Shown here: piece after piece, positions 31,791 through 38,570 of the stretch
Layout of the letters: every line of letters begins with the position of its first letter
Numbering within the stretch: position 1 is the stretch's first letter
Assembly (NCBI GenBank): GCA_025463985.1
Contig: JAODBM010000044.1
Coordinates: forward strand, 1-40,213
DNA length: 40,213 nucleotides
Source of the DNA: Acidimicrobiales bacterium
GTDB taxonomy: Bacteria > Actinomycetota > Acidimicrobiia > Acidimicrobiales > Iamiaceae
Direction of reading: 5' to 3'
Notes under the pieces: generated by a model
Told to the model about the DNA's origin: nothing
Database searches by the model: none
The model's input: the letters and a program-made list of their open reading frames with translations, nothing else
Translations under genes and position numbers: made by a program

Positions 31791-32431
31791 CGGGACCCCT
31801 CGTCGGTCGGGTCGGTGGCGGGCTCGTCGGTCGGCCATTCGGCGGCAAAGGCGCTCGTCTCCGCCGACGCCGCGCGGCGCGCTGACGCATCGCTGGAGGC
31901 GCCGACGCCGAGGCGTTGCGCCAACGCCAGCCGCCCGCGGTAGAGGTGGACCTTCACGGTGTTCGCGCTGCACTCCAGCACCGTGGCGATGTCGACGACC
32001 GAGCGGTCCTCGAGGTAGTGGAGCGCGACGCAGATCGCCTGGCGGTCGGGCAGCGAGCGCACCGCGGTCCAGAACGTCTCATCGCCCTCGATGGGTCCCG
32101 CATCCTTCGGCGGCGCACCGCCGAGAAGGCGCAGCCCGGCGGCCTCGGTACGTCGGCGGCGGTGGATCGAGACGGCCCGGTTGGCCACGGCCCGCCGCAC
32201 CCACGCCCCGGGCCGATCGAGGCGCCCGACCTCGTCCCAGCGCCGGTAGGCGTCGAGGAACGCATCCTGAGCGAGCTCCTCACCGACCTGCCGGCTTCCC
32301 GTGAGCGACCAGCCCAGCGCCACGACCGGCCGCCACTCGCGCCCGTAGAGCCCCTCGAAGGATCGGTCGGCAGGCACGGCGTCCTCCGGTGATCCGGCCC
32401 GCGGATCCGGGTTCGGTGGAGCGTCAGGCAT
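31787..32431 (-). CDS. ECF-type RNA polymerase sigma factor
   Basis: A 214-residue extracytoplasmic-function sigma factor. Region 2 is FEGLYGREWRPVVALGWSLT through EELAQDAFLDAYRRWDEVGR, with the -10-reading part WVRRAVANRAVSIHRRRR. Region 4 is LPDRQAICVALHYLEDRSVV then the helix-turn-helix ECSANTVKVHLYRGR. The C-terminal ~35 residues after RLALAQRLG are a Ser/Ala/acidic tail. A longer frame from ATG 32617 would run through the divergent promoter region and lacks sigma features, so ATG 32431 (MPDAPPNPD) is chosen. It is coupled to the putative anti-sigma gene by an ATGA overlap. The 180-base divergent gap contains GTAAACC on the minus strand, possibly an autoregulatory -35 element, and a small hairpin. 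Confidence 0.92.
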   Translation of the reverse strand: MPDAPPNPDPRAGSPEDAVPADRSFEGLYGREWRPVVALGWSLTGSRQVGEELAQDAFLDAYRRWDEVGRLDRPGAWVRRAVANRAVSIHRRRRTEAAGLRLLGGAPPKDAGPIEGDETFWTAVRSLPDRQAICVALHYLEDRSVVDIATVLECSANTVKVHLYRGRLALAQRLGVGASSDASARRAASAETSAFAAEWPTDEPATDPTDEGSR

Positions 32432-32611
32432 GTGCGCTGCCTTCCATCCATGGGTCGCGGACACGCCCCTCACTCGTCCGGGCCGCCTCCGAGGTTTACC
32501 GGCTGCCCCACCAGGAGGGTGGGATCCGGCCGGCGGCGCAGCGGAAGGCGAGGCTCCACGTGCGGTCCCGTCGTCCTCTTGGGTGTCAACCGAACTCGTA
32601 CGCTGCCCGCC

Positions 32612-34099
32612 GTGCACCGCTCACCGACGTCCGGACACGTGGCCGCCGGCCATCAGGCCGCAGCCGACGCGGCGGCGGACGCACTCCTGGCGGGGGGCAA
32701 CGCGTTCGACGGTGCCGTGGCGGCGGGGTTCGCGTCGGCGGTCTGCGAACCGGGGTTCACCAGCCTGGCCGGCGGCGGGTTCCTCCTGGCCCGCACGGCC
32801 GCCGGCGCAGACGTCGTGTTCGACTTCTTCGTGGACACGCCCGGACGCGGCTTGCCGCCCGCTGAGCGACGTCCGGCGTTCGAGGAGGTCACGGTCAGCT
32901 GGGGCGCTGCCACCCAAGCGTTCCACTGCGGGCTGGGCTCGGTGGCGGTGCCGGGCACGCTGGCCGGCCTGCTGCACGTCCACCGCCGGCTCGGCCGCCT
33001 GCCCCTGGCTGACGTGGTGACGCCGGCCGTCCGCCTCGCCCGGCACGGCGTCGAGGTCTCGCCGGCCCAGGCCGCCGACTACCGCCTGCTCGCGCCGATC
33101 CTGCAGCGCACGCCGGCCGCTCGGGCGATCTTCAGCCCGCACGGCACCCTGCTCGAGGCCGGCGACACGTTGGCCAACCCGGACCTCGCCGACTTCATCG
33201 AGCGCCTCGGCTCCGGCCGGGACGCCTCGCGCGACGCCGGCGCCGCCGCGGCCGCCGCCTTGGTCGACCAGATGGCCGCGGGCGCCGGGCTCGTCACCGC
33301 CGCGGACCTCGCGGCGTACGAGGTGGTGGAGCGCGCGCCCCTCGCGTCGACCTATCGGGGTCGCACGGTGCTCTCGAACCCGCCGCCCTCGTTCGGGGGG
33401 TCCCTGATGGCCCTGGCGCTGCGCTGGCTGGAGGACACCGGGCCGCTGGCCCCGGCCGATTCCCCCGAGCTGGCCCTCGCCCTCGCCCGGCTCATGATCG
33501 ACGTCGATGCCCACCGCAGCGCGGAGCCGGTCGACCCGACGCTGCCGGTGCGCCCGGCCGCCACCCGCGGCACGACCCACGTGACCGTCGCCGACGCCGA
33601 GGGCAACGTCGCGGCGATGACCGCCTCGAACGGCGAGTGCTCCGGCGACGTCGTGCCGGGCACCGGTGTCTTGCTCAACAACATGCTCGGTGAGGACGAC
33701 CTGCACCCCGACGGCTTCCACGCGGCACCGCCCGGCACCCGGGTGGCGTCGATGATGTCGCCGACGTTCGTGCTCGACGCCGCGGGCGGGGTCGACCTGG
33801 CCATCGGCAGCGGCGGGTCCAAGCGCATCCGCAGCGCGATCCTGCAGGTCCTCGTCGGCGTGCTCGACCAGGGCCGGACCCTCGCCGACGCCGTCGACGC
33901 CCCCCGGATCCACTGGGACCGCGACCACCTCGAGGTCGAGCCCGGGCTGCCCGAGGTCGTCGTGGCCGCGCTGCGGGACTTCGCGCCGGTCAACGTCTGG
34001 CCCGACCGCAACATGTACTTCGGCGGCACCCACGCCGTGCAGCCCGGCCGCGCCGCGGCCGGCGATCCCCGCCGCGGCGGCGCCGTCCGCGTGGTCTGA
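32612..34099 (+). CDS. Gamma-glutamyltransferase family protein
   Basis: A 495-residue Ntn-hydrolase of the gamma-glutamyltransferase family. The autoprocessing site is RGTTHVTVADAEGNVAAMT, with T321 as the new N-terminal nucleophile after self-cleavage. The glycine-rich oxyanion loop GSGGSKRIR (about 399-407) follows. N-terminal blocks AADALLAGGNAFDGAVAAGF and SLAGGGFLL are standard. It is shorter than the E. coli enzyme (580) and has no signal peptide, so it is likely cytoplasmic and may be a GGT-like acylase or cephalosporin-acylase relative instead of a glutathione enzyme. GTG 32612 is chosen: a longer frame from ATG 32432 adds only low-quality Arg-rich sequence from the divergent promoter region. 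Confidence 0.9.
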   Translation: MHRSPTSGHVAAGHQAAADAAADALLAGGNAFDGAVAAGFASAVCEPGFTSLAGGGFLLARTAAGADVVFDFFVDTPGRGLPPAERRPAFEEVTVSWGAATQAFHCGLGSVAVPGTLAGLLHVHRRLGRLPLADVVTPAVRLARHGVEVSPAQAADYRLLAPILQRTPAARAIFSPHGTLLEAGDTLANPDLADFIERLGSGRDASRDAGAAAAAALVDQMAAGAGLVTAADLAAYEVVERAPLASTYRGRTVLSNPPPSFGGSLMALALRWLEDTGPLAPADSPELALALARLMIDVDAHRSAEPVDPTLPVRPAATRGTTHVTVADAEGNVAAMTASNGECSGDVVPGTGVLLNNMLGEDDLHPDGFHAAPPGTRVASMMSPTFVLDAAGGVDLAIGSGGSKRIRSAILQVLVGVLDQGRTLADAVDAPRIHWDRDHLEVEPGLPEVVVAALRDFAPVNVWPDRNMYFGGTHAVQPGRAAAGDPRRGGAVRVV

Positions 34100-34106
34100 G
34101 CTCCCG

Positions 34107-34155
34107 AAATCCGAGGCAATGGCCCACCGTTCCGGTGGGTCATTGCCTCGGCTTT
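34107..34155. repeat. 49-bp palindromic element between convergent genes
   Basis: Arms of 19 bases (34111-34129 and 34133-34151, CCGAGGCAATGGCCCACCG on the left) pair with a single G-T mismatch around loop TTC, flanked by matching AAA and TTT. It has 42 of 49 bases in common with the copy at 3917. It lies 7 bases after the GGT stop and 5 bases before the acyl-CoA dehydrogenase stop, so it probably also works as a bidirectional terminator. Confidence 0.85.
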
Positions 34156-34159
34156 GGCG

Positions 34160-35422
34160 TCAGTCGCCGGTGCGGGACTTGGCCAGCTGGTTGAACGGCA
34201 GGGTCTTGTCGGTGCGGGGCTCGGAGGGAAGGCCGAGGACGCGCTCGCCGATGATGTTGTGCTGGACCTCGTCGCTGCCGCCGTAGATCGAGACGGCGGG
34301 CGCGAAGAGCGTGAGCTCGGTGATCATGCCGCCCAGCGGGGCGTCCTTGCCCGCCAGCTGGCCCGCCGGGCCGAGGATGCGCGGCCCGAGGTCGCGGACC
34401 AGCCGCATCATGGCGCTCATCGCGAGCTTGGAGAGGTTGGCCAGGCCGGGGACATCTTGGCCGGCCGCCTTCGCCGCCTTGAGGCGCAGGTTCGAGTAGC
34501 GGGCGAGCTCCTGCATCGTGTGGAGCCGGGCGAGGTCCTGGCGCAGGGTCGCGTCGCTGGACGCGCCCGTGCCGCGGGCGAGATCGATCAGGGCCTTGGC
34601 GCCCACGCCGTTGAGGATGCTGCCCGGGCCCGACCCTGAGCCCTTGACCAAGTCGCCGGCCCGCTTGTGGAGGTGGCCGGCGAGCGTGCCGGGCAGCGCG
34701 GCGGTGCCGCCGGCGCCCCCGCCACCCGCGCCGAGGCCGGCCCGCTCGAACATGAGCGTGGTGTTGCCCACCGCCCAGCCGTTGTTGAGGCCGCCGATGA
34801 GCGCGTCGTGCGGGACCCGGGCGTCGGACAGGAACACTTCGTTGAACATCGCCCGGCCGGTCATCTCCCGCAGCGGCCGGACCTCGACCGCGCCCGGCTG
34901 GTGCATGTCGATCGCGAAGTACGAGATGCCACGGTGCTTCGGGACGTCGGGATCCGTGCGGGCCATCAGCATGCCGAGGTCGGCGAACTGGCCGCCCGAG
35001 GTCCACACCTTCTGCCCGTTGACCACCCACTCGTCGCCGTCGCGCACGGCCGCGCAGCGCAGCCCAGCAAGGTCGCTGCCGGCCTCGGGCTCGCTGAACA
35101 GCTGGCACCAGGCCTCCTGCCCGGTGACGATCGGACGCAGGTAGCGCCGCTTCTGCTCGTCGCTGCCTTGGGCGACGATGGTCGGGCCGGCCAGGAGCAC
35201 GCCGAGGCCACCCGGGGGACCCAGCGCGCCGGCGGCGCGGATCTCGGCCGTCACGGTGTTGGCCTCGTCGCGCGAGAGGCCGCGACCGTGCCACTCCTCG
35301 GGCCACATGGGCACCGCCCACCCGGAGTCGGCCAGCAGCTCCCACCAGGCGCCGACCTCGAGATCGGGATCCCAGTGGCTCGCGAGCCAGCCCTGCACCT
35401 CGCTACGCACGTCATCGGCCAT
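34160..35422 (-). CDS. Acyl-CoA dehydrogenase (FadE type), unit 2
   Basis: A 420-residue acyl-CoA dehydrogenase. Blocks: WCQLFSEPEAGSDLAGLRC, DEWVVNGQKVWTSGGQFADL, and MTGRAMFNEVFLSDARVP. The canonical catalytic-Glu position again reads Gly (VSIYGGSDEVQHNIIGERVLGL). Compared with unit 1 there is a Gly/Ala-rich insertion (GLGAGGGGAGGTAALPG, about residue 232) and a longer loop after it. It would dehydrogenate an acyl-CoA with FAD; substrate is inferred from context only. ATG 35422 is the natural start. An operator identical in core to those of the NMO-type gene and acyl-CoA dehydrogenase unit 1 lies 38 bases upstream. Confidence 0.92.
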   Translation of the reverse strand: MADDVRSEVQGWLASHWDPDLEVGAWWELLADSGWAVPMWPEEWHGRGLSRDEANTVTAEIRAAGALGPPGGLGVLLAGPTIVAQGSDEQKRRYLRPIVTGQEAWCQLFSEPEAGSDLAGLRCAAVRDGDEWVVNGQKVWTSGGQFADLGMLMARTDPDVPKHRGISYFAIDMHQPGAVEVRPLREMTGRAMFNEVFLSDARVPHDALIGGLNNGWAVGNTTLMFERAGLGAGGGGAGGTAALPGTLAGHLHKRAGDLVKGSGSGPGSILNGVGAKALIDLARGTGASSDATLRQDLARLHTMQELARYSNLRLKAAKAAGQDVPGLANLSKLAMSAMMRLVRDLGPRILGPAGQLAGKDAPLGGMITELTLFAPAVSIYGGSDEVQHNIIGERVLGLPSEPRTDKTLPFNQLAKSRTGD

Positions 35423-35459
35423 GGGTCCGGCGCCCCCTCAGGTCAGCGGATGGAGTGCA

Positions 35460-35477
35460 CTTGACCCGCGGGTCAAG
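35460..35477. promoter_or_regulatory. Shared dyad operator, site 3
   Basis: CTTGACCCGCGGGTCAAG is a fully symmetric 18-base dyad, the most perfect of the three sites. It lies upstream of acyl-CoA dehydrogenase unit 2 and overlaps the stop codon (35473-35475) of the small upstream gene. Confidence 0.72.
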
Positions 35478-35724
35478 GGCGGCGCGAACCTAGCCGCGCG
35501 GCGCGGGCGGCGTCATCCGCGGCGAGGGCCGCGAGCACGAGGTTCCACGACGCCAGACCGTGCGCGCACACGCCGTCGATCACCACGAGGCACTCGTCCG
35601 GACACCGGCACACCCCCTCGGCCCGCCAGTCGGCGAGGGTCTCGGGGTCGGGCGGCGCCCAGCCGCTGTTGGCCTCGAACCAGGCATGGGTTCGGGCCAG
35701 CGCCGTCGCAAGGGAAGCGTCCAC
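35473..35724 (-). CDS. Small Cys-rich protein, putative metal-binding
   Basis: An 83-residue protein with a compact Cys cluster: GVCRCPDECLVV then GVCAHGLASWNL, i.e. Cys39, Cys41, Cys45, Cys53 and His55. The set suggests one zinc or similar metal site. The N-terminal part (ALARTHAWFEANSGWAPPD) and this cluster look like a small conserved actinobacterial family without known function. The start is uncertain: GTG 35724 is used, GTG 35745 would add seven residues (MAWDDGT). It lies 50 bases upstream of acyl-CoA dehydrogenase unit 2 on the same strand, with an operator at its stop codon, so the two are probably separate transcription units. Confidence 0.65.
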   Translation of the reverse strand: MDASLATALARTHAWFEANSGWAPPDPETLADWRAEGVCRCPDECLVVIDGVCAHGLASWNLVLAALAADDAARAARLGSRRP

Positions 35725-35785
35725 CGTGCCATCATCCCAGGCCACGACCCGTCCCACCCGGTGGGGCCAACGCCAAGGAGCACAC

Positions 35786-36034
35786 ATGGCCAAGAGCCTC
35801 GAAGAAGCACGCAAGCGGCTCGACGACGAGTTCGGCCAGGTGCGCCGGCACCTCAAGGACATCCACCAGGCCTTGGACAAGGTCGAGGCCGCCGGCCCCG
35901 AAGACGAGCTGGAGGAGCTCCTCGAGAAGCTCGAGGACGAGGTGAAGAAGGCGCGCACCGGTGGCCTCCTCGGCCATGGCGCCAACGGCCACACCCGGGC
36001 CCGCAAGGAGTACCTCGAGGCCAAGCAGGGCTGA
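35786..36034 (+). CDS. Small coiled-coil protein of unknown function
   Basis: An 82-residue, highly charged protein. Residues of about 3-60 (SLEEARKRLDDEFGQVRRHL onwards to LEEVKK-type heptads ELEELLEKLEDEVKKA) should form a long helix or coiled coil. The tail GLLGHGANGHTRARKEYLEAKQG is quoted in part and has a flexible Gly/His segment. A strong ribosome site, AAGGAG, sits five bases before ATG 35786, which decides the start. No known family recognised. It is divergent from the Cys-rich gene. Confidence 0.75.
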   Translation: MAKSLEEARKRLDDEFGQVRRHLKDIHQALDKVEAAGPEDELEELLEKLEDEVKKARTGGLLGHGANGHTRARKEYLEAKQG

Positions 36035-36037
36035 CCG

Positions 36038-36053
36038 CGCGCCGCGTGGCGCG
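36038..36053. terminator. GC hairpin between convergent genes
   Basis: CGCGCC and GGCGCG pair around loop GCGT, between the stop codons of the coiled-coil gene and the SCP2-domain gene. No T-run follows. Confidence 0.35.
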
Positions 36054-36064
36054 ACTGGGCCGCC

Positions 36065-36913
36065 TCAGGTCGGGCGGATGCGGACGGAGCGGAGCTCGCG
36101 GCCCAGCGCGCCCGACGCGGCGCGCAGCAGCGGCTCGCCGTCGCCCTCGATGAGCACCCACGCGTCCGGGTGGACGCCGTTCGCCACCGAGAGCCGGCCG
36201 CGGCCGATGCGCACCGTGGCGGTGGTCTGGCCCGCCTTCACGGCGACGATCACGTCGGCCGGGAACCGCACGACCGTGACCCGGGCCAGCACCCCGGCGA
36301 TCCACGCGGGCACGGCCTCGGCCAGCAGGTGGGCGAGCAGGTTCGGCTCGTCGTCCTCGAGCTCGACCGACGGCGGCGGCGGCGCCAACCGCTCGGCCAG
36401 ACCCAGCGCGATCCCGACCGCGGCCACCGGCACCATCGGCGGACCACCCAAGCCGACGGCCACGAGGTCACGGGCCAAGCCCGGCCACAGCGCCCGCCGC
36501 CCGCGAGCGCGCTCGACGAGGGCCTCGGCGCTGAGGCCGACCCGGCTGACGAGCGCGCCGCGGGCGACGGTGGCCCGCACGGTGCGCACCCCCGCTGGCG
36601 ACAGCACGTCGGCGAGCGGTCCGGGGTCGAGCGGGACGCCCGCCGCCGCGCACCGGCGTGCCCAGCCCAGCACGGCGTCGTCGGCGTCACGCGGGTCGAC
36701 GTCGCCGAGGTAGCGCTGCCAGCCGGCGTGCACCCACGCCGCGCTGCGGCAGCCGTTGCCTTCGGCCACCGCCACCAGGACCCGCTCGCGCAGGCGGGCG
36801 TCGACGAGGCGGTTCGGCAGGTGCGAGCGGACCAGCTCGGGCACCAGACCGCCGAGCTCGCTCAGCCATGGCAGCAGCCGGGGATCGATCGGCACCGCGG
36901 CGTCGCGGCTCAC
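36065..36913 (-). CDS. AhpD-like / SCP2-domain two-part protein
   Basis: A 282-residue protein that appears to be a fusion. Residues of about 30-150 resemble the AhpD/carboxymuconolactone-decarboxylase helical fold: RERVLVAVAEGNGCRSAAWVHAGW has the Glu, Cys55 and His of the family's ExxxCxxCxxxH motif, but the second Cys is Ala. Residues of about 205-282 (RFPADVIVAVKAGQTTATVRIGRGRL, then DAWVLIEGDGEPLLRAASGAL) look like an SCP2 sterol-carrier domain, which binds lipids or acyl-CoA in a hydrophobic tunnel. The assignment is by pattern and moderate. GTG 36913 overlaps the TetR stop codon (GTGA), so it is the translationally coupled downstream partner of that regulator. It would fit a lipid- or sterol-responsive operon. 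Confidence 0.6.
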   Translation of the reverse strand: MSRDAAVPIDPRLLPWLSELGGLVPELVRSHLPNRLVDARLRERVLVAVAEGNGCRSAAWVHAGWQRYLGDVDPRDADDAVLGWARRCAAAGVPLDPGPLADVLSPAGVRTVRATVARGALVSRVGLSAEALVERARGRRALWPGLARDLVAVGLGGPPMVPVAAVGIALGLAERLAPPPPSVELEDDEPNLLAHLLAEAVPAWIAGVLARVTVVRFPADVIVAVKAGQTTATVRIGRGRLSVANGVHPDAWVLIEGDGEPLLRAASGALGRELRSVRIRPT

Positions 36914-37533
36914 GTGGCGATCTCCGCCGCCGAGAACGTCCAGCGGACCATGCGCTCGACGAGCGCCCGGGCTTCGGTCTCCGAGCGGTGGTCGAGGGCC
37001 CGCAGCGTGTCCCACGTGGACCATGCGAGCGCGACGTCAAGCACGTCGAGGAGATCGGCGCCCGCGGCGCCGGCTGCGCTGATCTCGGCCCCGAAGACGG
37101 TCGCGACCTCGGCCCGCAGGAAGTCGTGGCCCTCCTGGAACCGGCGGTTGATCTCGGGCGACCCCACGGCGTGCACCAGCGCGGCGCGGCGCACCGGCGT
37201 GACGACCTCCAGCAGCAGGCTGCGCTGGCGGACGAGCGCGGTGATGCGCTCGTCGAGGCTGCGGGCCGGATCGATCGGGACGATGAGGCCGGTCAGCCGC
37301 TCGGCCACCCGTTCGCCCACGGCGGCGAACAGCGTCTCGAGGTCGACGAAGTGCTGGAACACCGAGCGCACCGACACCGCGGCGCGGGCGGCGATGCGCG
37401 GGGCCGTGGGGCGCAGGTCGCCGTCGTCGATCAGCGAGATGCAGGCGTCGACGATGGCCTCTCGGGTGCGCACCGCACGAGCGGTGCGGCCGTCGATGGG
37501 CTGGGGCTCGTCGATGCTCGGGAGGGTCGTCAT
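36910..37533 (-). CDS. TetR-family transcriptional regulator
   Basis: A 207-residue repressor. The N-terminal helix-turn-helix is recognisable: RTREAIVDACISLIDDGDLR, then TAPRIAARAAVSVRSVFQHFVDLETLF in which AAVSVRSVFQHF is the recognition region (about residues 52-66). The C-terminal ligand/dimer domain (from about 75) is all-helical as usual. ATG 37533 (MTTLPSIDEP) is chosen; an upstream in-frame ATG at 37575 adds a basic stretch and lacks family similarity. It is coupled to the SCP2-domain gene. I see no copy of the CTTGACC dyad in front of it, so it is only one of several candidates for the regulator of that motif. Confidence 0.9.
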   Translation of the reverse strand: MTTLPSIDEPQPIDGRTARAVRTREAIVDACISLIDDGDLRPTAPRIAARAAVSVRSVFQHFVDLETLFAAVGERVAERLTGLIVPIDPARSLDERITALVRQRSLLLEVVTPVRRAALVHAVGSPEINRRFQEGHDFLRAEVATVFGAEISAAGAAGADLLDVLDVALAWSTWDTLRALDHRSETEARALVERMVRWTFSAAEIAT

Positions 37534-37616
37534 GAGGGGCTGCTGGCGTCTCCTCGGACGCAGCTGGAGCCGCATCCTACGAGGCCGGACCTGAGGCGGC
37601 TAGAGGCGCGGGCGCG

Positions 37617-38063
37617 TCAGTGCTGCGGGACGATCGACGAGCCGTGGTGCGCCACCATCCGCCACGCCCCGTCGGTGCGGACGAACAGGTTCAGCGCGGC
37701 CACCGTGCCGCCGCCGCCCGCGCCGATGACGTTCTCGTCGAGCGTCACCCAGGCCACGTCGTCGCGCAGCTCGGCCTCCTGGTCGGTCAGGATGAACTGC
37801 ATGCTCGCCGGTCCCTGGAACAGCGCGAACCACGACGCGGCGATCGCCGCCCAGCCGTGCAGCGTCGGCCAGCCCGGATGGGTGCACGAGGAGCGCTCGC
37901 CGTGGTCCCAGACCTCCGACATGGCATCGAGGTCGCGCGCCTCGAACGCCGCGTAGAAGCGCTCGTTGGCTGCGAGCACAGCGTCACGGTCGGCGTGGGG
38001 ATCGATGGCGGCAGCGTAGACGGGGCGTCTGGAGCCCCGAACCGGCCTGCTCCGGGGGACCAC
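37617..38063 (-). CDS. NTF2-like (SnoaL-fold) protein
   Basis: A small alpha+beta-barrel protein of the nuclear-transport-factor-2 fold. The core runs ADRDAVLAANERFYAAFEARDL, DAMSEVWDHGERSSCTHPGW, LHGWAAIAASWFALF and ends AWRMVAHHGSSIV. Members act as enzymes on small polyketide- or steroid-like molecules (ketosteroid isomerase, SnoaL) or just bind ligands; no reaction can be named. The start is uncertain because there is no ATG: GTG 38063 gives 148 residues, GTG 37979 gives 120 and would cut the first helix. The stop is at 37617. It lies 84 bases upstream of the TetR gene's start on the same strand. Confidence 0.78.
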   Translation of the reverse strand: MVPRSRPVRGSRRPVYAAAIDPHADRDAVLAANERFYAAFEARDLDAMSEVWDHGERSSCTHPGWPTLHGWAAIAASWFALFQGPASMQFILTDQEAELRDDVAWVTLDENVIGAGGGGTVAALNLFVRTDGAWRMVAHHGSSIVPQH

Positions 38064-38123
38064 CAGCGCGCACAAGTAGGTCGAACGACTCAAGTCTGAC
38101 GGCTGGCTGGCCGATGGCGAGGC

Positions 38124-38570
38124 GTGTCCCGTGCGACTCGATCCGCGAACGTCGGCCTCGGCGAGCTCCTCGCCGAGCTCCCGTCCCCGTTCGTCACATG
38201 CGCGGTCGACGACGGCTGGCTGGTCGCCGGGCCGCCGGGCGTCTACCTGGTGATGCAGTCGACCCCCGACTGCCGCGGCCTCCGTGAGGCGGACCTTCTC
38301 GCGTCCCGCGTGCGAGTCACGCTGGCGCACCACCTGACGCTGGCGCCGTACGTGCACCCGCTGCTGGTGGCCGAGCGCCCCACCGCCCGTCCCGGCGGCT
38401 CCGTCGTGCGACGCGACATGCTCCGCGACGTCCTCATCCACGGCCTCACCCTCGTCGACCCCGTGACGCTCGCCCGGATCCGCGAGCTGGCCGCCAGCGG
38501 CGAGCTCGCGGGCGGGCCGACCGTTCGGGACGGGGCGCGAGGATGGGCGGGTGCACCTTCCCTCCACTGA
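38124..38570 (+). CDS. Hypothetical protein, NERD-like layout
   Basis: A 148-residue protein with no signal peptide. GELLAELPSPFVTCAVDDGWLVAGPPGVYLV followed by a helical segment and HPLLVAERPTARPGG, then DMLRDVLIHGLTLVDPVTLARIRELAA (all quoted in part) recalls the order of elements in nuclease-related (NERD) domains: GxxGVxV strand, helix, strand, then helix. The acidic catalytic residues expected after the GVYLV strand are not visible, so if related it is probably inactive. I treat the similarity as a hint only. GTG 38124 is the start used. Its 3' end overlaps the alpha/beta hydrolase gene by 20 bases in another frame. Confidence 0.55.
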   Translation: MSRATRSANVGLGELLAELPSPFVTCAVDDGWLVAGPPGVYLVMQSTPDCRGLREADLLASRVRVTLAHHLTLAPYVHPLLVAERPTARPGGSVVRRDMLRDVLIHGLTLVDPVTLARIRELAASGELAGGPTVRDGARGWAGAPSLH

